Shown here: positions 56,087 to 64,000 of the stretch, piece by piece
Numbering within the stretch: position 1 is the first letter of the stretch
Layout: the number at the start of each line of letters is the position of its first letter
Assembly: GCA_018644665.1 (NCBI GenBank)
Contig: JABGQA010000109.1
Span: 1 to 64,000 of the forward strand
DNA length: 64,000 bases
Direction: 5' to 3'
Source of the DNA: Candidatus Poribacteria bacterium
Lineage (GTDB): Bacteria > Poribacteria > WGA-4E > GCA-2687025
Notes under the pieces: model-generated
Seen by the model: the letters and a program-made list of their open reading frames with translations, nothing else
Databases searched by the model: none
Told to the model about the DNA's origin: nothing
Translations under genes and position numbers: made by a program

Positions 56087-58024
56087 TCAGTGTGGCAGAC
56101 CCCAGTACGCGATGCGCGTCTTCAACCCGATCAGACTCCACACGGCGGTCATGAAGTACTCGCCGAGCACGAACCCGGTGAACAGTGGCCGCCACCGGCG
56201 ATACATACCGAACCCGCCCACCGCAAGGATCAGCGCCTTCAGCGCCCACCCCACAAGGGTCGAGAACCACAGATGGAACGGCGCCCACGTGACGCCGAGC
56301 GCGTACCCCAACGGATGCAGCGGCCACCACAAGAAGCGTTGGCGCATGACCACCAAGAAGCCCATCACCCCGGCCCCGAGGCCGGCGCTGAGGATGCCAG
56401 GGACGTTCGGCGGCGCGGGATTCAGGATACGCCGCACTGCCGCCGCAATGCCGTTCCGACCGACGCCCGCGTACACCCACGGCTCTAGGTTCAGCGCGCC
56501 CCTCCCGTAGATCCAGTGCATGGATGACACGAACGCCACGGCGATCGCGACGAGCACGCTGACGCCCATCCACAGCGGGAGCCGCAGGCGTCGCGCCGGC
56601 AGCCCGTGCATGTCCGCCAGCCGGAAGTTCTGCATCACGTAGGGCATGAGCGATTCCGCGGTCCAATGCGGGATGGACGAGCGGGAGAACCCCATCAGCA
56701 CGAGGTTGCGCGGGCCCACAAACCGTGTCCCGAAGAGGGTCGTGAAGAACTGGTACGGGCTGAACCCCACATTCACGAGCAGCAGACCCGCGTTCGAGAC
56801 GTACCACGCAGTCACGGTCGCCAACGTCCACAGCAGCAGTAGGAACGGCCCAGTGAACCACAGCGACATCCCGCTGAGCACGCACAGGAATGTCATCGCC
56901 ATGAGCGAGACCACGATGCCCGCGACGGCGACCCGGTACGACATGGGCTCGGCGCCGTCGGCTGTTCCCCCGGTCGAGCCCGGCCCAACTGTGCGTAGAA
57001 CGCTCGCGAGGTGTCGACGCGCCTGCCATAGCGACGCCAACGCGAGCATGACGACCGCGCCCATCACCTGGTGCTGCGTGTTCACCGCGGTGATCGAGAA
57101 CGCGCTGAAGAACACCTGCTGGAGCTTGTACAGGGCGAAGAAGAACCACAGACTCATCGCGACATCTAGGTGGAGAAAGTAGGTCACGCCGACCACCGAG
57201 AAGTACAGATGGGGCCACAAGGGCCACGCCGTCGCGAGCATGTTCCACGGGCGGTGCGGGAAGAACCGTGCGATCGAGAACTCGACTGGGAAATCAGGCA
57301 CCGCCGGGTACAGTCGATGTACGCCTCGTAGCGTGTGCACGAGCAGCATCGCGCCAAACGCCACCCAGAACAGTCGATCGCGGAACGTGTCGTTGAGGGC
57401 GCGGCCCGCGGGGGCTGAGTGCGTCAGCCGTTGCGCGACCTGCACGAGCGGGAACGCGTACCGTTCGCGGTCGATCCACTGCCGCCGCAGCAGAACCGCC
57501 CAGCACCCCACGCCGAGGAACAGGGCGAGCCAGAACGCGATCGCGAACGCCGCCGGCCGCGTCCACGCCGCCCACGGCAAAGGCGTGCCAGCGTCGATGC
57601 CCTCGAAGAACCCGCGCACCGCGCGCGGGTCGTTGACGTAGAGCCACTCGCGCAGGTTCGGGAACAGGACCTCCGCCCACTGGTTCTCGGCCGTGACAAA
57701 ATACAGTGGGGCGGCGAGGTACGGAAACAGGAACTCCATGAGCCCATAGCCGGGCACCGCGGACGCGGCGCATACCATCGCCCAGACCACCGTCAGTTCA
57801 GTGGTGGTGAGTCGAAGGCGCGGGGACAGCCGCACCAGCAGGGGGTTGACGAGGAACACGAGCGTCAGGAGGAAGAACACGCTGCCCAGCGGCAGGTGGT
57901 TGGCGATGAGCTGGCCGATGCTGGCCCCGTGCATGTACCCGCCGATGGCGCTCTGCACGGCGATCCAGGACAGCGCGATCGGGATGGCGCGCGCAAACCG
58001 CGCCTCGCCGCGATGCTCCTTCAT
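56087..58024 (-). CDS. DUF6785/DUF6784-like polytopic membrane protein (copy 3)
   Basis: 645 residues with many hydrophobic helices. Shared landmarks: SPRLRLTTTELTVVW near residue 70, RRQWIDRERYAFPLVQVA near 180, WWPLHPLGYALG and FTGFVLGEYFMTAVW at the C-terminus. It is one of three paralogues in the window (others at 3249 and 34410). Its partner is the URO-D-like gene, and it follows the NHLRC2-like gene by 40 bp, so the minus-strand operon 59537-55063 probably contains three genes. Function unknown; transport is a guess. Confidence 0.75.
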   Translation of the reverse strand: MKEHRGEARFARAIPIALSWIAVQSAIGGYMHGASIGQLIANHLPLGSVFFLLTLVFLVNPLLVRLSPRLRLTTTELTVVWAMVCAASAVPGYGLMEFLFPYLAAPLYFVTAENQWAEVLFPNLREWLYVNDPRAVRGFFEGIDAGTPLPWAAWTRPAAFAIAFWLALFLGVGCWAVLLRRQWIDRERYAFPLVQVAQRLTHSAPAGRALNDTFRDRLFWVAFGAMLLVHTLRGVHRLYPAVPDFPVEFSIARFFPHRPWNMLATAWPLWPHLYFSVVGVTYFLHLDVAMSLWFFFALYKLQQVFFSAFSITAVNTQHQVMGAVVMLALASLWQARRHLASVLRTVGPGSTGGTADGAEPMSYRVAVAGIVVSLMAMTFLCVLSGMSLWFTGPFLLLLWTLATVTAWYVSNAGLLLVNVGFSPYQFFTTLFGTRFVGPRNLVLMGFSRSSIPHWTAESLMPYVMQNFRLADMHGLPARRLRLPLWMGVSVLVAIAVAFVSSMHWIYGRGALNLEPWVYAGVGRNGIAAAVRRILNPAPPNVPGILSAGLGAGVMGFLVVMRQRFLWWPLHPLGYALGVTWAPFHLWFSTLVGWALKALILAVGGFGMYRRWRPLFTGFVLGEYFMTAVWSLIGLKTRIAYWGLPH

Positions 58025-58064
58025 GCCACCGCGCCCGGAGCGCGAGACGGGAGGCCCAACATCG

Positions 58065-59537
58065 TCACTGGGCCCATGTCTCGTACACCTGCTCCTGGGG
58101 GCGGTATTCGACGACGCGATGGTTGTTCGTGTCGACGAGGAAGAGGCGATCCTGGTGCGCGAGGACCCCAGCGGGCTCCGCGGACAGGTAGCAGATGGGG
58201 TCGAGGCAGATGAAGCTGCCGTCGTCGAGGTCGGAGATCACCTTGTTGTCCAGGTCGATGACACGCAGCGCGGCGTTGTAGCTGTCGGCAACATAGAGCG
58301 TCCCGTTGGACAGGGACACTCCCAGAGGGTGCTGGAGTTGCGCCTGGTCCCACGAACCGTTCACGTGGCCGAAGTCGAACAGGCCGGTGCCGATAAGTGT
58401 CGTCACCTCCGGCTTGCGGCCGAGGGACACCTGGCGGATCGATGACGTCTCGCTGTCCGCGAAGTAAAGCAGCTTTCGGTTCGCGCTGAGCGCGAGCCCG
58501 CTGGGCTGCGCGAGCGCGGCGCCGAAGGCTGCGCCGTCCTTGAGCCCCTCCGCGCCCGACCCGGCGAGGAGCCGCACGTCGTTCTTCGCGAGGTCGAGCT
58601 CGCCCAACTGGTGCGTCCCTGCGTTCGCGAAGTACAGCCTGTCGCCGTCGACTTCGAGATCCCACACCGACGCGAGCACCGCCTTCCACGCGTCTATGTC
58701 CCGTTCGCCGAGGATGGGCCCGCGCGTGCCGTTCCCCGCCAACGTAGTGACGTTGCCGGAGCGGATGTCGATGCGCCGGATAGCGTGGTTGTTCGTGTCG
58801 GCGACGTAGATGGCGTCGTCGGAGCAAGTCAGGCCTTGCGGATACCGGAAAGTCGCGGTCTCTGCGGGTCCATCGTCGAAGCCGGGCTCGCCCGACCCGT
58901 ATCGACGCGTCTCGGCGCCGTCGCGATCCAGGAGGACGATCTGATGGCCGCCACTATCGGTCAGCGCGTACACAGCGGAGCCTATGGGCTCCGCCAACGC
59001 CTTCATCTTGCCGGGGAACGTCAGACGGCGTTCAGGCGTTGGCGTCGTCGACAGGTTCAGCGGGCGTGGCTCTGGAGTCGTGTCCGAGCGCGTCTCGTCG
59101 AGCAGCCGCGGCACCGCGTCGATCAGAGTCTCCGCGGTCACTTCGCCGGAGTGGTGGCCGATGATCTGCCCATCGGGCGAGATGAACACGAGCGTCGGCC
59201 ACGCGCGCACGCCGTAGCTCTTCCAGATCGTGAACTCAGGGTCGTGCACAACAGGATGGACGATCTCGTACCGCGCGATCGCCTGCGCGACGTTCTCTGG
59301 GTCCTTCTCCGCGTCGAACTTTGGCGAGTGCACGCCAATCACCGCCAGGTCGTCCGGGTAGCGCTCCTCCGCGGCCCGCAACGCCGGGATGATGTGGATG
59401 CAGTTGATGCAGCAAAATGTCCAGAAGTCGAGAATCACGAGCCGGCCACGCAACGCCTCTAGCGTGAGCGGCTCCTCGACGTTGAACCACAGCAAGTCCG
59501 GTTTGCCTAGCTCCGGTGCGTCGCCGACATTGCGCAT
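58065..59537 (-). CDS. Thioredoxin-like/NHL-repeat protein, NHLRC2-like
   Basis: 490 residues from ATG 59537 (GGGGGA four bases upstream; ATG 59549 is an alternative). The N-terminal thioredoxin-fold domain has WTFCCINCIH, with the CINC redox motif (C43-C46), the same sequence pattern as human NHLRC2 and its bacterial relatives. Residues about 190-490 form NHL repeats (DDAIYVADTNNHAIRRIDI) that build a beta-propeller. No signal peptide is seen, so it is probably cytoplasmic. The biological role of the bacterial proteins is poorly known; thiol-disulfide redox is likely. It is first in a minus-strand operon and divergent from a TlpA-like gene. Confidence 0.85.
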   Translation of the reverse strand: MRNVGDAPELGKPDLLWFNVEEPLTLEALRGRLVILDFWTFCCINCIHIIPALRAAEERYPDDLAVIGVHSPKFDAEKDPENVAQAIARYEIVHPVVHDPEFTIWKSYGVRAWPTLVFISPDGQIIGHHSGEVTAETLIDAVPRLLDETRSDTTPEPRPLNLSTTPTPERRLTFPGKMKALAEPIGSAVYALTDSGGHQIVLLDRDGAETRRYGSGEPGFDDGPAETATFRYPQGLTCSDDAIYVADTNNHAIRRIDIRSGNVTTLAGNGTRGPILGERDIDAWKAVLASVWDLEVDGDRLYFANAGTHQLGELDLAKNDVRLLAGSGAEGLKDGAAFGAALAQPSGLALSANRKLLYFADSETSSIRQVSLGRKPEVTTLIGTGLFDFGHVNGSWDQAQLQHPLGVSLSNGTLYVADSYNAALRVIDLDNKVISDLDDGSFICLDPICYLSAEPAGVLAHQDRLFLVDTNNHRVVEYRPQEQVYETWAQ

Positions 59538-59664
59538 GACGTCCCCCATGGTGCGTGCCAACCTCGACATCCAGTACAGCAGTGTACCCGCTCCCAAGTC
59601 AACGGGGTTGCGGGTGCCGACGCGATCGTCACGGCGGCGGGCGAACCCTCGCGCCGGTCGCGCG

Positions 59665-59694
59665 TTGACTTACACCAAGACGACCCGGTATAGA
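59665..59694 (+). promoter_or_regulatory. Sigma-70-type promoter for the TlpA-like gene
   Basis: TTGACT (59665-59670), an 18-bp spacer and TATAGA (59689-59694). Predicted start near 59702, about 55 bases before ATG 59758. Confidence 0.6.
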
Positions 59695-59757
59695 CAAGCG
59701 GTGCTACCCTTTACAGGCGAGAAGTCATACCGTATGGGGACGAGTATGGGGACGCAG

Positions 59758-60366
59758 ATGAGCAGTAAGATGGATCGTTGGCGGGCCCGCGGGCCCGTCG
59801 TCGCGTCGCTGTTGGCTGTCGTGATAGCCGCGCCTTCCTGGGCGGGCTTGAAGCTGGACTTCGAAACGCCCGAGGGTAAGGTCGAGGTCCCGAATATCGA
59901 AGGGGCCGACGTTCTAACGGGCGAAGCGGTGTCGCTGGCCGAGCTGAAGGGCCATGTCGTCGTCATCGACATCTGGGCCACGTGGTGCCTCCCGTGCGTG
60001 AAGGAGCTTCCCGGCCTTACCAAGTTTCAGGAAGAGCACAAGGAAGAGCAGTTCACGTACGTCGGCCTGTCAGTCGACGCCATCGAGACCGCCGACGATG
60101 TGAAGGAGTTCGTGGAGAAGCGGGAGCTAAACTACCCTGTGTTCATGGGGAATCGCGAGATGATGCAGGTCCTCGGCCGCGCGATCGGCCGCGGGATTCA
60201 GGGCATCCCCACGAAGATCGTGGTGGATCGCACTGGTCACATCGCCTTCTTCGTCGAGGGATCCCCGGCCGTCAGCAAGGCGGATCACGAGGAGTACATC
60301 TCGCGCCTAGAGAAGCTCCTCGAAGCGCCGATCCCCGAGGATACCGAGACGGCCCTCGCCGACTGA
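59758..60366 (+). CDS. TlpA/ResA-like thioredoxin
   Basis: 202 residues. A signal or anchor segment (12-29) is followed by a TlpA-type thioredoxin domain with WATWCLPCVKELPGL (C77, C80), the extra insertion of this family, and cis-proline loop GIPTKIVVD. It reduces disulfides outside the cytoplasmic membrane, for instance on cytochrome c apoproteins. Start choice among ATGs 59734, 59746, 59758 and 59770 is uncertain; 59758 has GGGGAC upstream. A sigma-70-type promoter is visible at 59665. Confidence 0.88.
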   Translation: MSSKMDRWRARGPVVASLLAVVIAAPSWAGLKLDFETPEGKVEVPNIEGADVLTGEAVSLAELKGHVVVIDIWATWCLPCVKELPGLTKFQEEHKEEQFTYVGLSVDAIETADDVKEFVEKRELNYPVFMGNREMMQVLGRAIGRGIQGIPTKIVVDRTGHIAFFVEGSPAVSKADHEEYISRLEKLLEAPIPEDTETALAD

Positions 60367-60391
60367 AATCGTGTACAGTGCAACGCAAGCT

Positions 60392-60417
60392 GAAGGGCGG
60401 CCATCGGGGCGCCCTTC
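60392..60417 (+). terminator. Hairpin after the TlpA-like gene
   Basis: GAAGGGCG (60392-60399) pairs with CGCCCTTC (60410-60417), with a 10-base loop. The following bases are not T-rich, so it is a weak terminator at best. Confidence 0.4.
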
Positions 60418-60531
60418 GGCGTGCTCACTCGTGCCCCGGCGTTACCGGCGACGGCCCGCTACCCGCGTCGAGTGGCGGCGGGTCGCCCACCGCGGCGCGA
60501 TGGCCGATGCGCCCGCCGACCCAGTCCGTAT

Positions 60532-60561
60532 TTGACATCCCCGCGCCCCGAGTGCTAGAGT
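60532..60561 (+). promoter_or_regulatory. Strong sigma-70-type promoter
   Basis: A perfect TTGACA -35 (60532-60537), 18-bp spacer and TAGAGT -10 (60556-60561) preceded by TGC, giving an extended -10. Predicted start near 60568, about 195 bases before the epimerase start codon. Confidence 0.65.
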
Positions 60562-60761
60562 CGCGCTCGCTATGCAGCGGCTCGGATCGGGCTCTCGCGC
60601 ATTCGTCGGCTACCATATGGCCGCCTCCCGCAGCACACAGCGCGCAGGCGGCAGGACATAACAGGGCGGACGTCCAGGCGAAGCCTGCAACGCCCTCTCT
60701 GGCTGCTCGAAGCCGCGTCGGCCGGCGAGCAGTTGACCCACGCGCGCGGGGGTTCTTGGCA

Positions 60762-61745
60762 ATGATGCAGGGGCGTCGGATCGTCATCACGGGCGGCGGC
60801 GGCTTCATCGGGGTTTCGCTCGCCAAGCGGCTAGCCGACACCAACGATGTTGTTCTCTGCGACCTCGAATTCACCCGCAACGCCTACGCGTACGCCTCCC
60901 TCGACGGCCACCCGAACGTCCAACGCGTAGAGGCCGACATCCTTGACGGCGATGCGCTCAAGCGCGTCTGCAGTGGCGCCGCAATCGTCATCCACCTTGC
61001 CGCGGTAGTCGGTGTCCAGCAGGTACTGATGAACACCTCGCGGACGCTGGAGGTGAACATCCGCGGCACGCAGCAAGTACTCGACGCAATCGAGCCGAAG
61101 GACGTCGAGCGGTTCGTCTACTTGTCCACGAGTGAGGTGTACGGATCTCACGCGTACGACGCCGTCGAGACTGCCCCGACGCCTGTCGGGCCGAGCGAGG
61201 ACCCGCGCTGGTGTTACGCGGCGAGCAAGGTTGCCGGCGAACACCTCGTTCAGTCGTGCCACCGAGAGCGCGGGCTGCCGACGGTCATCCTCCGGCCTTT
61301 CAACGTGTTCGGGCCCGGCCGCATCGGCGACCACGCCATTCTGCGCTTCATATTCCAGGCTCTGAATGCAGAGCCGCTCACGGTCCACAACGAGGGCGCC
61401 GCGATCCGCGCCTGGTGCTACATCGACGACTTCGTTGACGGCGTGCTGCGGTCCCTCACGCGTGATGAAGCGGTTGGCGAGACGTTCAATATCGGCGCCC
61501 CGCGCAACACGGTGACGATGTACCAACTCGCGTCCGACATCGTGGAGACATGTAACTCGCGATCGGGAATCGCCTTCACGCCGATCAAGCACTCCGACGT
61601 GCACCTCCGCGCTCCCAACGTGTCGAAGGCGCGCGACCTGCTGGGCTACGAGCCTCGGGTGCCGCTGGCAGAAGGCCTCCGAGTCACGGCCGATTGGTAC
61701 CGCGAGGCCGCGCACCTCATCTCGCCAGCCTTCATGACCGCGTAG
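60762..61745 (+). CDS. NAD-dependent epimerase/dehydratase (extended SDR)
   Basis: 327 residues. The NAD-binding motif is GGGGFIG (11-17), the catalytic set S124 (STSEVYG), Y152 and K156 (YAASK), and FNVFGPGR plus WCYIDDFVDG follow. This is the UDP-sugar epimerase/dehydratase layout (GalE/RmlB-like group), so the substrate is likely a nucleotide sugar. The start is ATG 60762 or 60765, with a weak ribosome site; the open frame upstream is not coding. A consensus promoter lies about 200 bases upstream. Confidence 0.9.
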   Translation: MMQGRRIVITGGGGFIGVSLAKRLADTNDVVLCDLEFTRNAYAYASLDGHPNVQRVEADILDGDALKRVCSGAAIVIHLAAVVGVQQVLMNTSRTLEVNIRGTQQVLDAIEPKDVERFVYLSTSEVYGSHAYDAVETAPTPVGPSEDPRWCYAASKVAGEHLVQSCHRERGLPTVILRPFNVFGPGRIGDHAILRFIFQALNAEPLTVHNEGAAIRAWCYIDDFVDGVLRSLTRDEAVGETFNIGAPRNTVTMYQLASDIVETCNSRSGIAFTPIKHSDVHLRAPNVSKARDLLGYEPRVPLAEGLRVTADWYREAAHLISPAFMTA

Positions 61746-61784
61746 GACGGCCCCACAGCGCCTTTCGCGTAGGAGAACACGGCC

Positions 61785-62690
61785 ATCGTCGTCCGCGTTA
61801 TCCTACCGCTGATGCTGATGATCGCCGCGGGGTACCTCGTCCAGAAGGCGGTCGGACTCGACCTGCGCACGCTCTCGCGCGTGAACGTCTATCTGCTCGT
61901 CCCGTGCTTCATCTTCAGCCACCTCTACCACTTCCGGCTGGGTCTGCGCGAGGCCGGGAGCGTCGTTGCGTTCACCTGGGCGGTGATGGCCGGCGTCGGG
62001 CTGATCGCATTCCTTCTGGCTCGGTGGCGCAAGCTGCCCCGCTCGCTCGCCGTGGCGTTCGTGGTGGCGACTATCTTCTACAACAGCGGCAACTACGGGC
62101 TGACGGTGATCGAGTTGGTCTTCGGCGAGGACAGCCCGGCCGTCGATCTGCAGGCCTTGGTTCTCACGAGCCAGAACGTCCTAAGCTTCACGATCGGCGC
62201 GTTCTTCATCTCGACCGGCGCCAGGTCGGTACGCGACTCCCTGCGCAAGGTCGCCGGCTACCCGATCCTCCCCGCCGTGGTGGGGGCTCTAGCGTTCCGT
62301 CTATTCGACGTTCCGCTACCTACGTTCGTCGACGTCCCGCTGGCACGCATGGCGAGTTCGCTCGCGCCTATCGGGCTCGCCACCCTGGGGGCTCAGCTAG
62401 CGAACGTGACGCAGATTGGGCGGCTACTCCCGCTGTTCGGCGCGTCAGTGCTGCGACTGTGTGTTGGGCCCGCGCTCGGGTTGCTGCTGATCCATCTCAC
62501 CGGCATGCGGGGACTACTCGCCCAGGTCCTTTTAATCTCCTCGTCTGTTCCGACGGCCGTGAACAGCGCGATCCTCAGCATCGAGTTCGACGCCGAGGCG
62601 GAGTTCGCGTCGCAGGCCGTAGTCCTGTCGACGGTGCTGAGCATGGTGACTGTCTCGGTGGTCGTCGCGCTCGCGCTCAGGATGTTCTAG
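61785..62690 (+). CDS. AEC-family (auxin efflux carrier-like) transporter
   Basis: A polytopic membrane protein of about 300 residues with roughly ten hydrophobic helices. It has the family's N-terminal VILPLMLMIAAGYL and the conserved LVFGEDSPAVDLQALVL, PTFVDVPLARMASSLAPIGL and SSVPTAVNSAIL regions. It exports or imports organic anions. The first ATG in frame is 61812, but that would cut the first helix; the frame extends back to an ATC at 61785 preceded nine bases earlier by TAGGAG, and family members begin at about that point. The coordinates use this possible ATC start; it could also be a sequencing error for ATG. A terminator follows. Confidence 0.8.
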   Translation: MVVRVILPLMLMIAAGYLVQKAVGLDLRTLSRVNVYLLVPCFIFSHLYHFRLGLREAGSVVAFTWAVMAGVGLIAFLLARWRKLPRSLAVAFVVATIFYNSGNYGLTVIELVFGEDSPAVDLQALVLTSQNVLSFTIGAFFISTGARSVRDSLRKVAGYPILPAVVGALAFRLFDVPLPTFVDVPLARMASSLAPIGLATLGAQLANVTQIGRLLPLFGASVLRLCVGPALGLLLIHLTGMRGLLAQVLLISSSVPTAVNSAILSIEFDAEAEFASQAVVLSTVLSMVTVSVVVALALRMF

Positions 62691-62704
62691 AGCCGTCTAA
62701 CGAC

Positions 62705-62730
62705 AACGGGCGGCCCGCAGGCCGCCCGTT
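62705..62730. terminator. Bidirectional hairpin terminator
   Basis: AACGGGCGGCC (62705-62715) and GGCCGCCCGTT (62720-62730) form an 11-bp stem with a 4-base loop, with TTTC on one side, between the convergent AEC and korB genes. Confidence 0.75.
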
Positions 62731-62756
62731 TCTCGCTCGCGTGTTCCGCTGTACGG

Positions 62757-63818
62757 TTAGGCGGCCGGGTCTTCCGGCACTTCCCACGTGTCCCCAGTCT
62801 CGAACAACTCCTGCAGGGACGGCTCGCCACGTTCCTCGACGGCGTCCTCTACTCGCTGCGCGAGTACCTCCTCGTAGCATGGCCGCTCTACGTCCCTCAC
62901 GACTCCCATGGGCCTCGGGAAGTCGTCGCGCTCCTGGAAGGACGCGATGATGTCAGCGAGCGTCCCGTGCTCATCGTCCTCGTCGTGCACGAGCAGGTCG
63001 GCCGTGCCGTAGGAGCCATCGGTGAGCGACACGACCTGCGGCTGGAGGCCGTCGAGCCGTATGCCCTTGTCGCGGGCCTTGCCAAAGATCAGCGGCTCTC
63101 CATGCTCCAAGTAGATAACAGCGTCTTCCTTGCTCGCCTTGTCCGACATCTCGGCGAACGCGCCCTTGTTGTAGACGATGCAGTCCTGATAGATCTCGAG
63201 CAGCGCCGTACCGCGGTGCGCGTGCGCCCGTTTGATCATCTGGCTCAGATGCTTGAGATCGCGATCAATCGCCCGCGCGATGAACGACGCGTTCGCGGCG
63301 ATCGCGATGCGCAGGGGGTTAAATGGCGCGTCGATGGACCCGGTCGGCGTGGAGTAAGACTTCGTGCCTATCGGAGACGTCGGCGAGTACTGGCCCTTCG
63401 TGAGGCCGTATATCTGGTTGTTGAAGAGGAGGATATTCACGTCGACGTTGCGGCGACAGATGTGGAGCAGGTGGTTCCCACCGATGCTCAGGGCGTCGCC
63501 GTCACCCGTCACCACCCACACGTCAAGATCCGGCCGGCTGGCTTTAAGTCCCGTTGCAAGCGCGGGCGCGCGGCCATGCACGGAGTGGATGCCGTACGTG
63601 TCCATGTAATACGGGAAGCGGCTGGAGCACCCGATCCCTGAGATGAACACGACGTTGTGCGACGCCACGCCGATTTCCGGCAGCGTCCGCTGCATCTGCG
63701 CGAGTATCGCGTAGTCCCCACAGCCAGGGCACCAGCGCACGATCTGGTCCGACTCGAAGTCGGCGCGGGTAAGTGGCGGAACTGCTTCCGCAGCCGCCGG
63801 TGGCGCGTCTATTGCCAT
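62757..63818 (-). CDS. korB: 2-oxoacid:ferredoxin oxidoreductase, beta subunit
   Basis: 353 residues. Thiamine-diphosphate-binding beta subunit of 2-oxoglutarate (or other 2-oxoacid):ferredoxin oxidoreductase. It has WCPGCGDYAIL (C30, C33), GIGCSSRFPYYMDTYGIHSVHGR, the ThDP/Mg motif GDGDALSIGGNH and NNQIYGLTKGQYSPTSP. The last of these is typical of KorB rather than PorB. It makes acyl-CoA and reduces ferredoxin. ATG 63818 follows GGAGG. It is downstream of korA (51 bp gap) on the minus strand. Confidence 0.93.
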   Translation of the reverse strand: MAIDAPPAAAEAVPPLTRADFESDQIVRWCPGCGDYAILAQMQRTLPEIGVASHNVVFISGIGCSSRFPYYMDTYGIHSVHGRAPALATGLKASRPDLDVWVVTGDGDALSIGGNHLLHICRRNVDVNILLFNNQIYGLTKGQYSPTSPIGTKSYSTPTGSIDAPFNPLRIAIAANASFIARAIDRDLKHLSQMIKRAHAHRGTALLEIYQDCIVYNKGAFAEMSDKASKEDAVIYLEHGEPLIFGKARDKGIRLDGLQPQVVSLTDGSYGTADLLVHDEDDEHGTLADIIASFQERDDFPRPMGVVRDVERPCYEEVLAQRVEDAVEERGEPSLQELFETGDTWEVPEDPAA

Positions 63819-63869
63819 GTCACTTCCTCCGTCTAGCCGCTCGTTACACCGTCCGGCGGGTTGGGGCCT

Positions 63870-64000
63870 CTACAGCAGATCGCGCGCGGCGTCCTCGATC
63901 TCGCCCGACGTGAATGGCTTGCCTTGCATCTTGTTCAGGCTCTGCACATCCACCAGGTACTTGGCGCGGAGGAACGTGCTGAGTTGACCGAGGTTTAGCT
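63870..64000 (-). CDS. korA: 2-oxoacid:ferredoxin oxidoreductase, alpha subunit (C-terminus only)
   Basis: Partial gene; the window ends inside it. The last 43 codons read LNLGQLSTFLRAKYLVDVQS and then LNKMQGKPFTSGEIEDAARD before the TAG at 63870-63872. This matches the C-terminal end of KorA, in which the LGQL and LNK-QG segments recur. It is directly upstream of korB, the usual order, so the two encode one enzyme. Confidence 0.8.
   Translation of the reverse strand, partial: LNLGQLSTFLRAKYLVDVQSLNKMQGKPFTSGEIEDAARDLL

Larger units (their letters stand above)
60367..60761. other. Intergenic region with promoter and long leader
   Basis: 395 bases between the TlpA-like gene and the epimerase. 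It contains a hairpin (60392-60417), a consensus promoter (60532-60561) and a leader of about 195 bases. A 29-codon ORF at 60572-60661 has no support. A small RNA or 5' leader regulator is possible. Confidence 0.45.

Noticed and set aside
55626..57248. 540-codon minus-strand frame overlapping the DUF6785-like and URO-D-like genes
   Set aside because: It is out of frame with both genes, has arginine-rich composition and no motif; the in-frame proteins are well supported.

Overview
The window is a high-GC (roughly two-thirds G+C by eye), densely coded bacterial chromosome segment with about 50 protein genes, no rRNA and no recognisable intact mobile element. The mixture of phytanoyl-CoA-dioxygenase-like enzymes, enolase-superfamily sugar-acid dehydratases, several DUF6785-type membrane proteins, an S9 peptidase, URO-D-like and AXE1-like enzymes suggests an uncultured heterotroph of the Poribacteria/Latescibacterota/Planctomycetes-like part of the tree. 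That placement is inference. One methyltransferase carries a single-base frameshift, which is either decay or a draft-assembly error.

Layout. 1-5.8 kb: an aminoglycoside-phosphotransferase-like kinase, then a two-domain esterase plus polytopic membrane protein pair and a thioredoxin-like protein. 5.8-11.4 kb: a divergent module. On the minus strand lie a helical protein and a Rieske protein fused to a homologous helical domain. Opposite them is a sigma-54 enhancer-binding regulator that itself begins with a Rieske domain. A good -24/-12 promoter match faces the minus-strand operon. 11.7-16 kb: methyltransferase, seven-TM adenylate/guanylate cyclase, and a galactonate-dehydratase-like enzyme. 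16.2-22 kb: tyrS, glycosyltransferase, surE, a PhyH dioxygenase and a beta-propeller/six-hairpin protein, closed by a strong bidirectional terminator. 22-23.7 kb: lipoprotein and second PhyH protein. 23.9-33.2 kb: aldo/keto reductase and a complete Opp/Dpp-type peptide ABC transporter with an S9 peptidase gene embedded in the operon. 33.4-34.3 kb: an AbiJ-like (defence-related) protein. 34.4-38.5 kb: second DUF6785-like membrane protein with a DapA-family lyase and an enolase-superfamily enzyme. 38.6-44.1 kb: lipoprotein, tandem-PurS protein, kinase, two tRNA-like sequences, frameshifted methyltransferase, alpha/beta hydrolase and Gfo/Idh oxidoreductase. 44.2-50.5 kb: acyltransferase with an ankyrin insert, GspC-like protein, SDR, second cyclase and third kinase. 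50.7-59.5 kb: secreted HEAT/glycosidase, GNAT, URO-D-like enzyme, third DUF6785-like protein and an NHLRC2-like thioredoxin/NHL protein. 59.7-64 kb: TlpA-like thioredoxin, NAD-epimerase, AEC transporter and korB plus the tail of korA.

How it fits together: much of the content serves uptake and breakdown of peptides and sugar acids (peptide ABC transporter, S9 peptidase, DapA/MR enzymes, esterase, glycosidases), with redox chemistry (two PhyH, Rieske proteins, thioredoxins, Kor). The most distinctive element is the 5.8-11.4 kb module, where a Rieske cluster appears both in the regulator and in the enzyme-like protein it probably controls. Three DUF6785-like membrane proteins, each beside a different catabolic enzyme, form a second theme.
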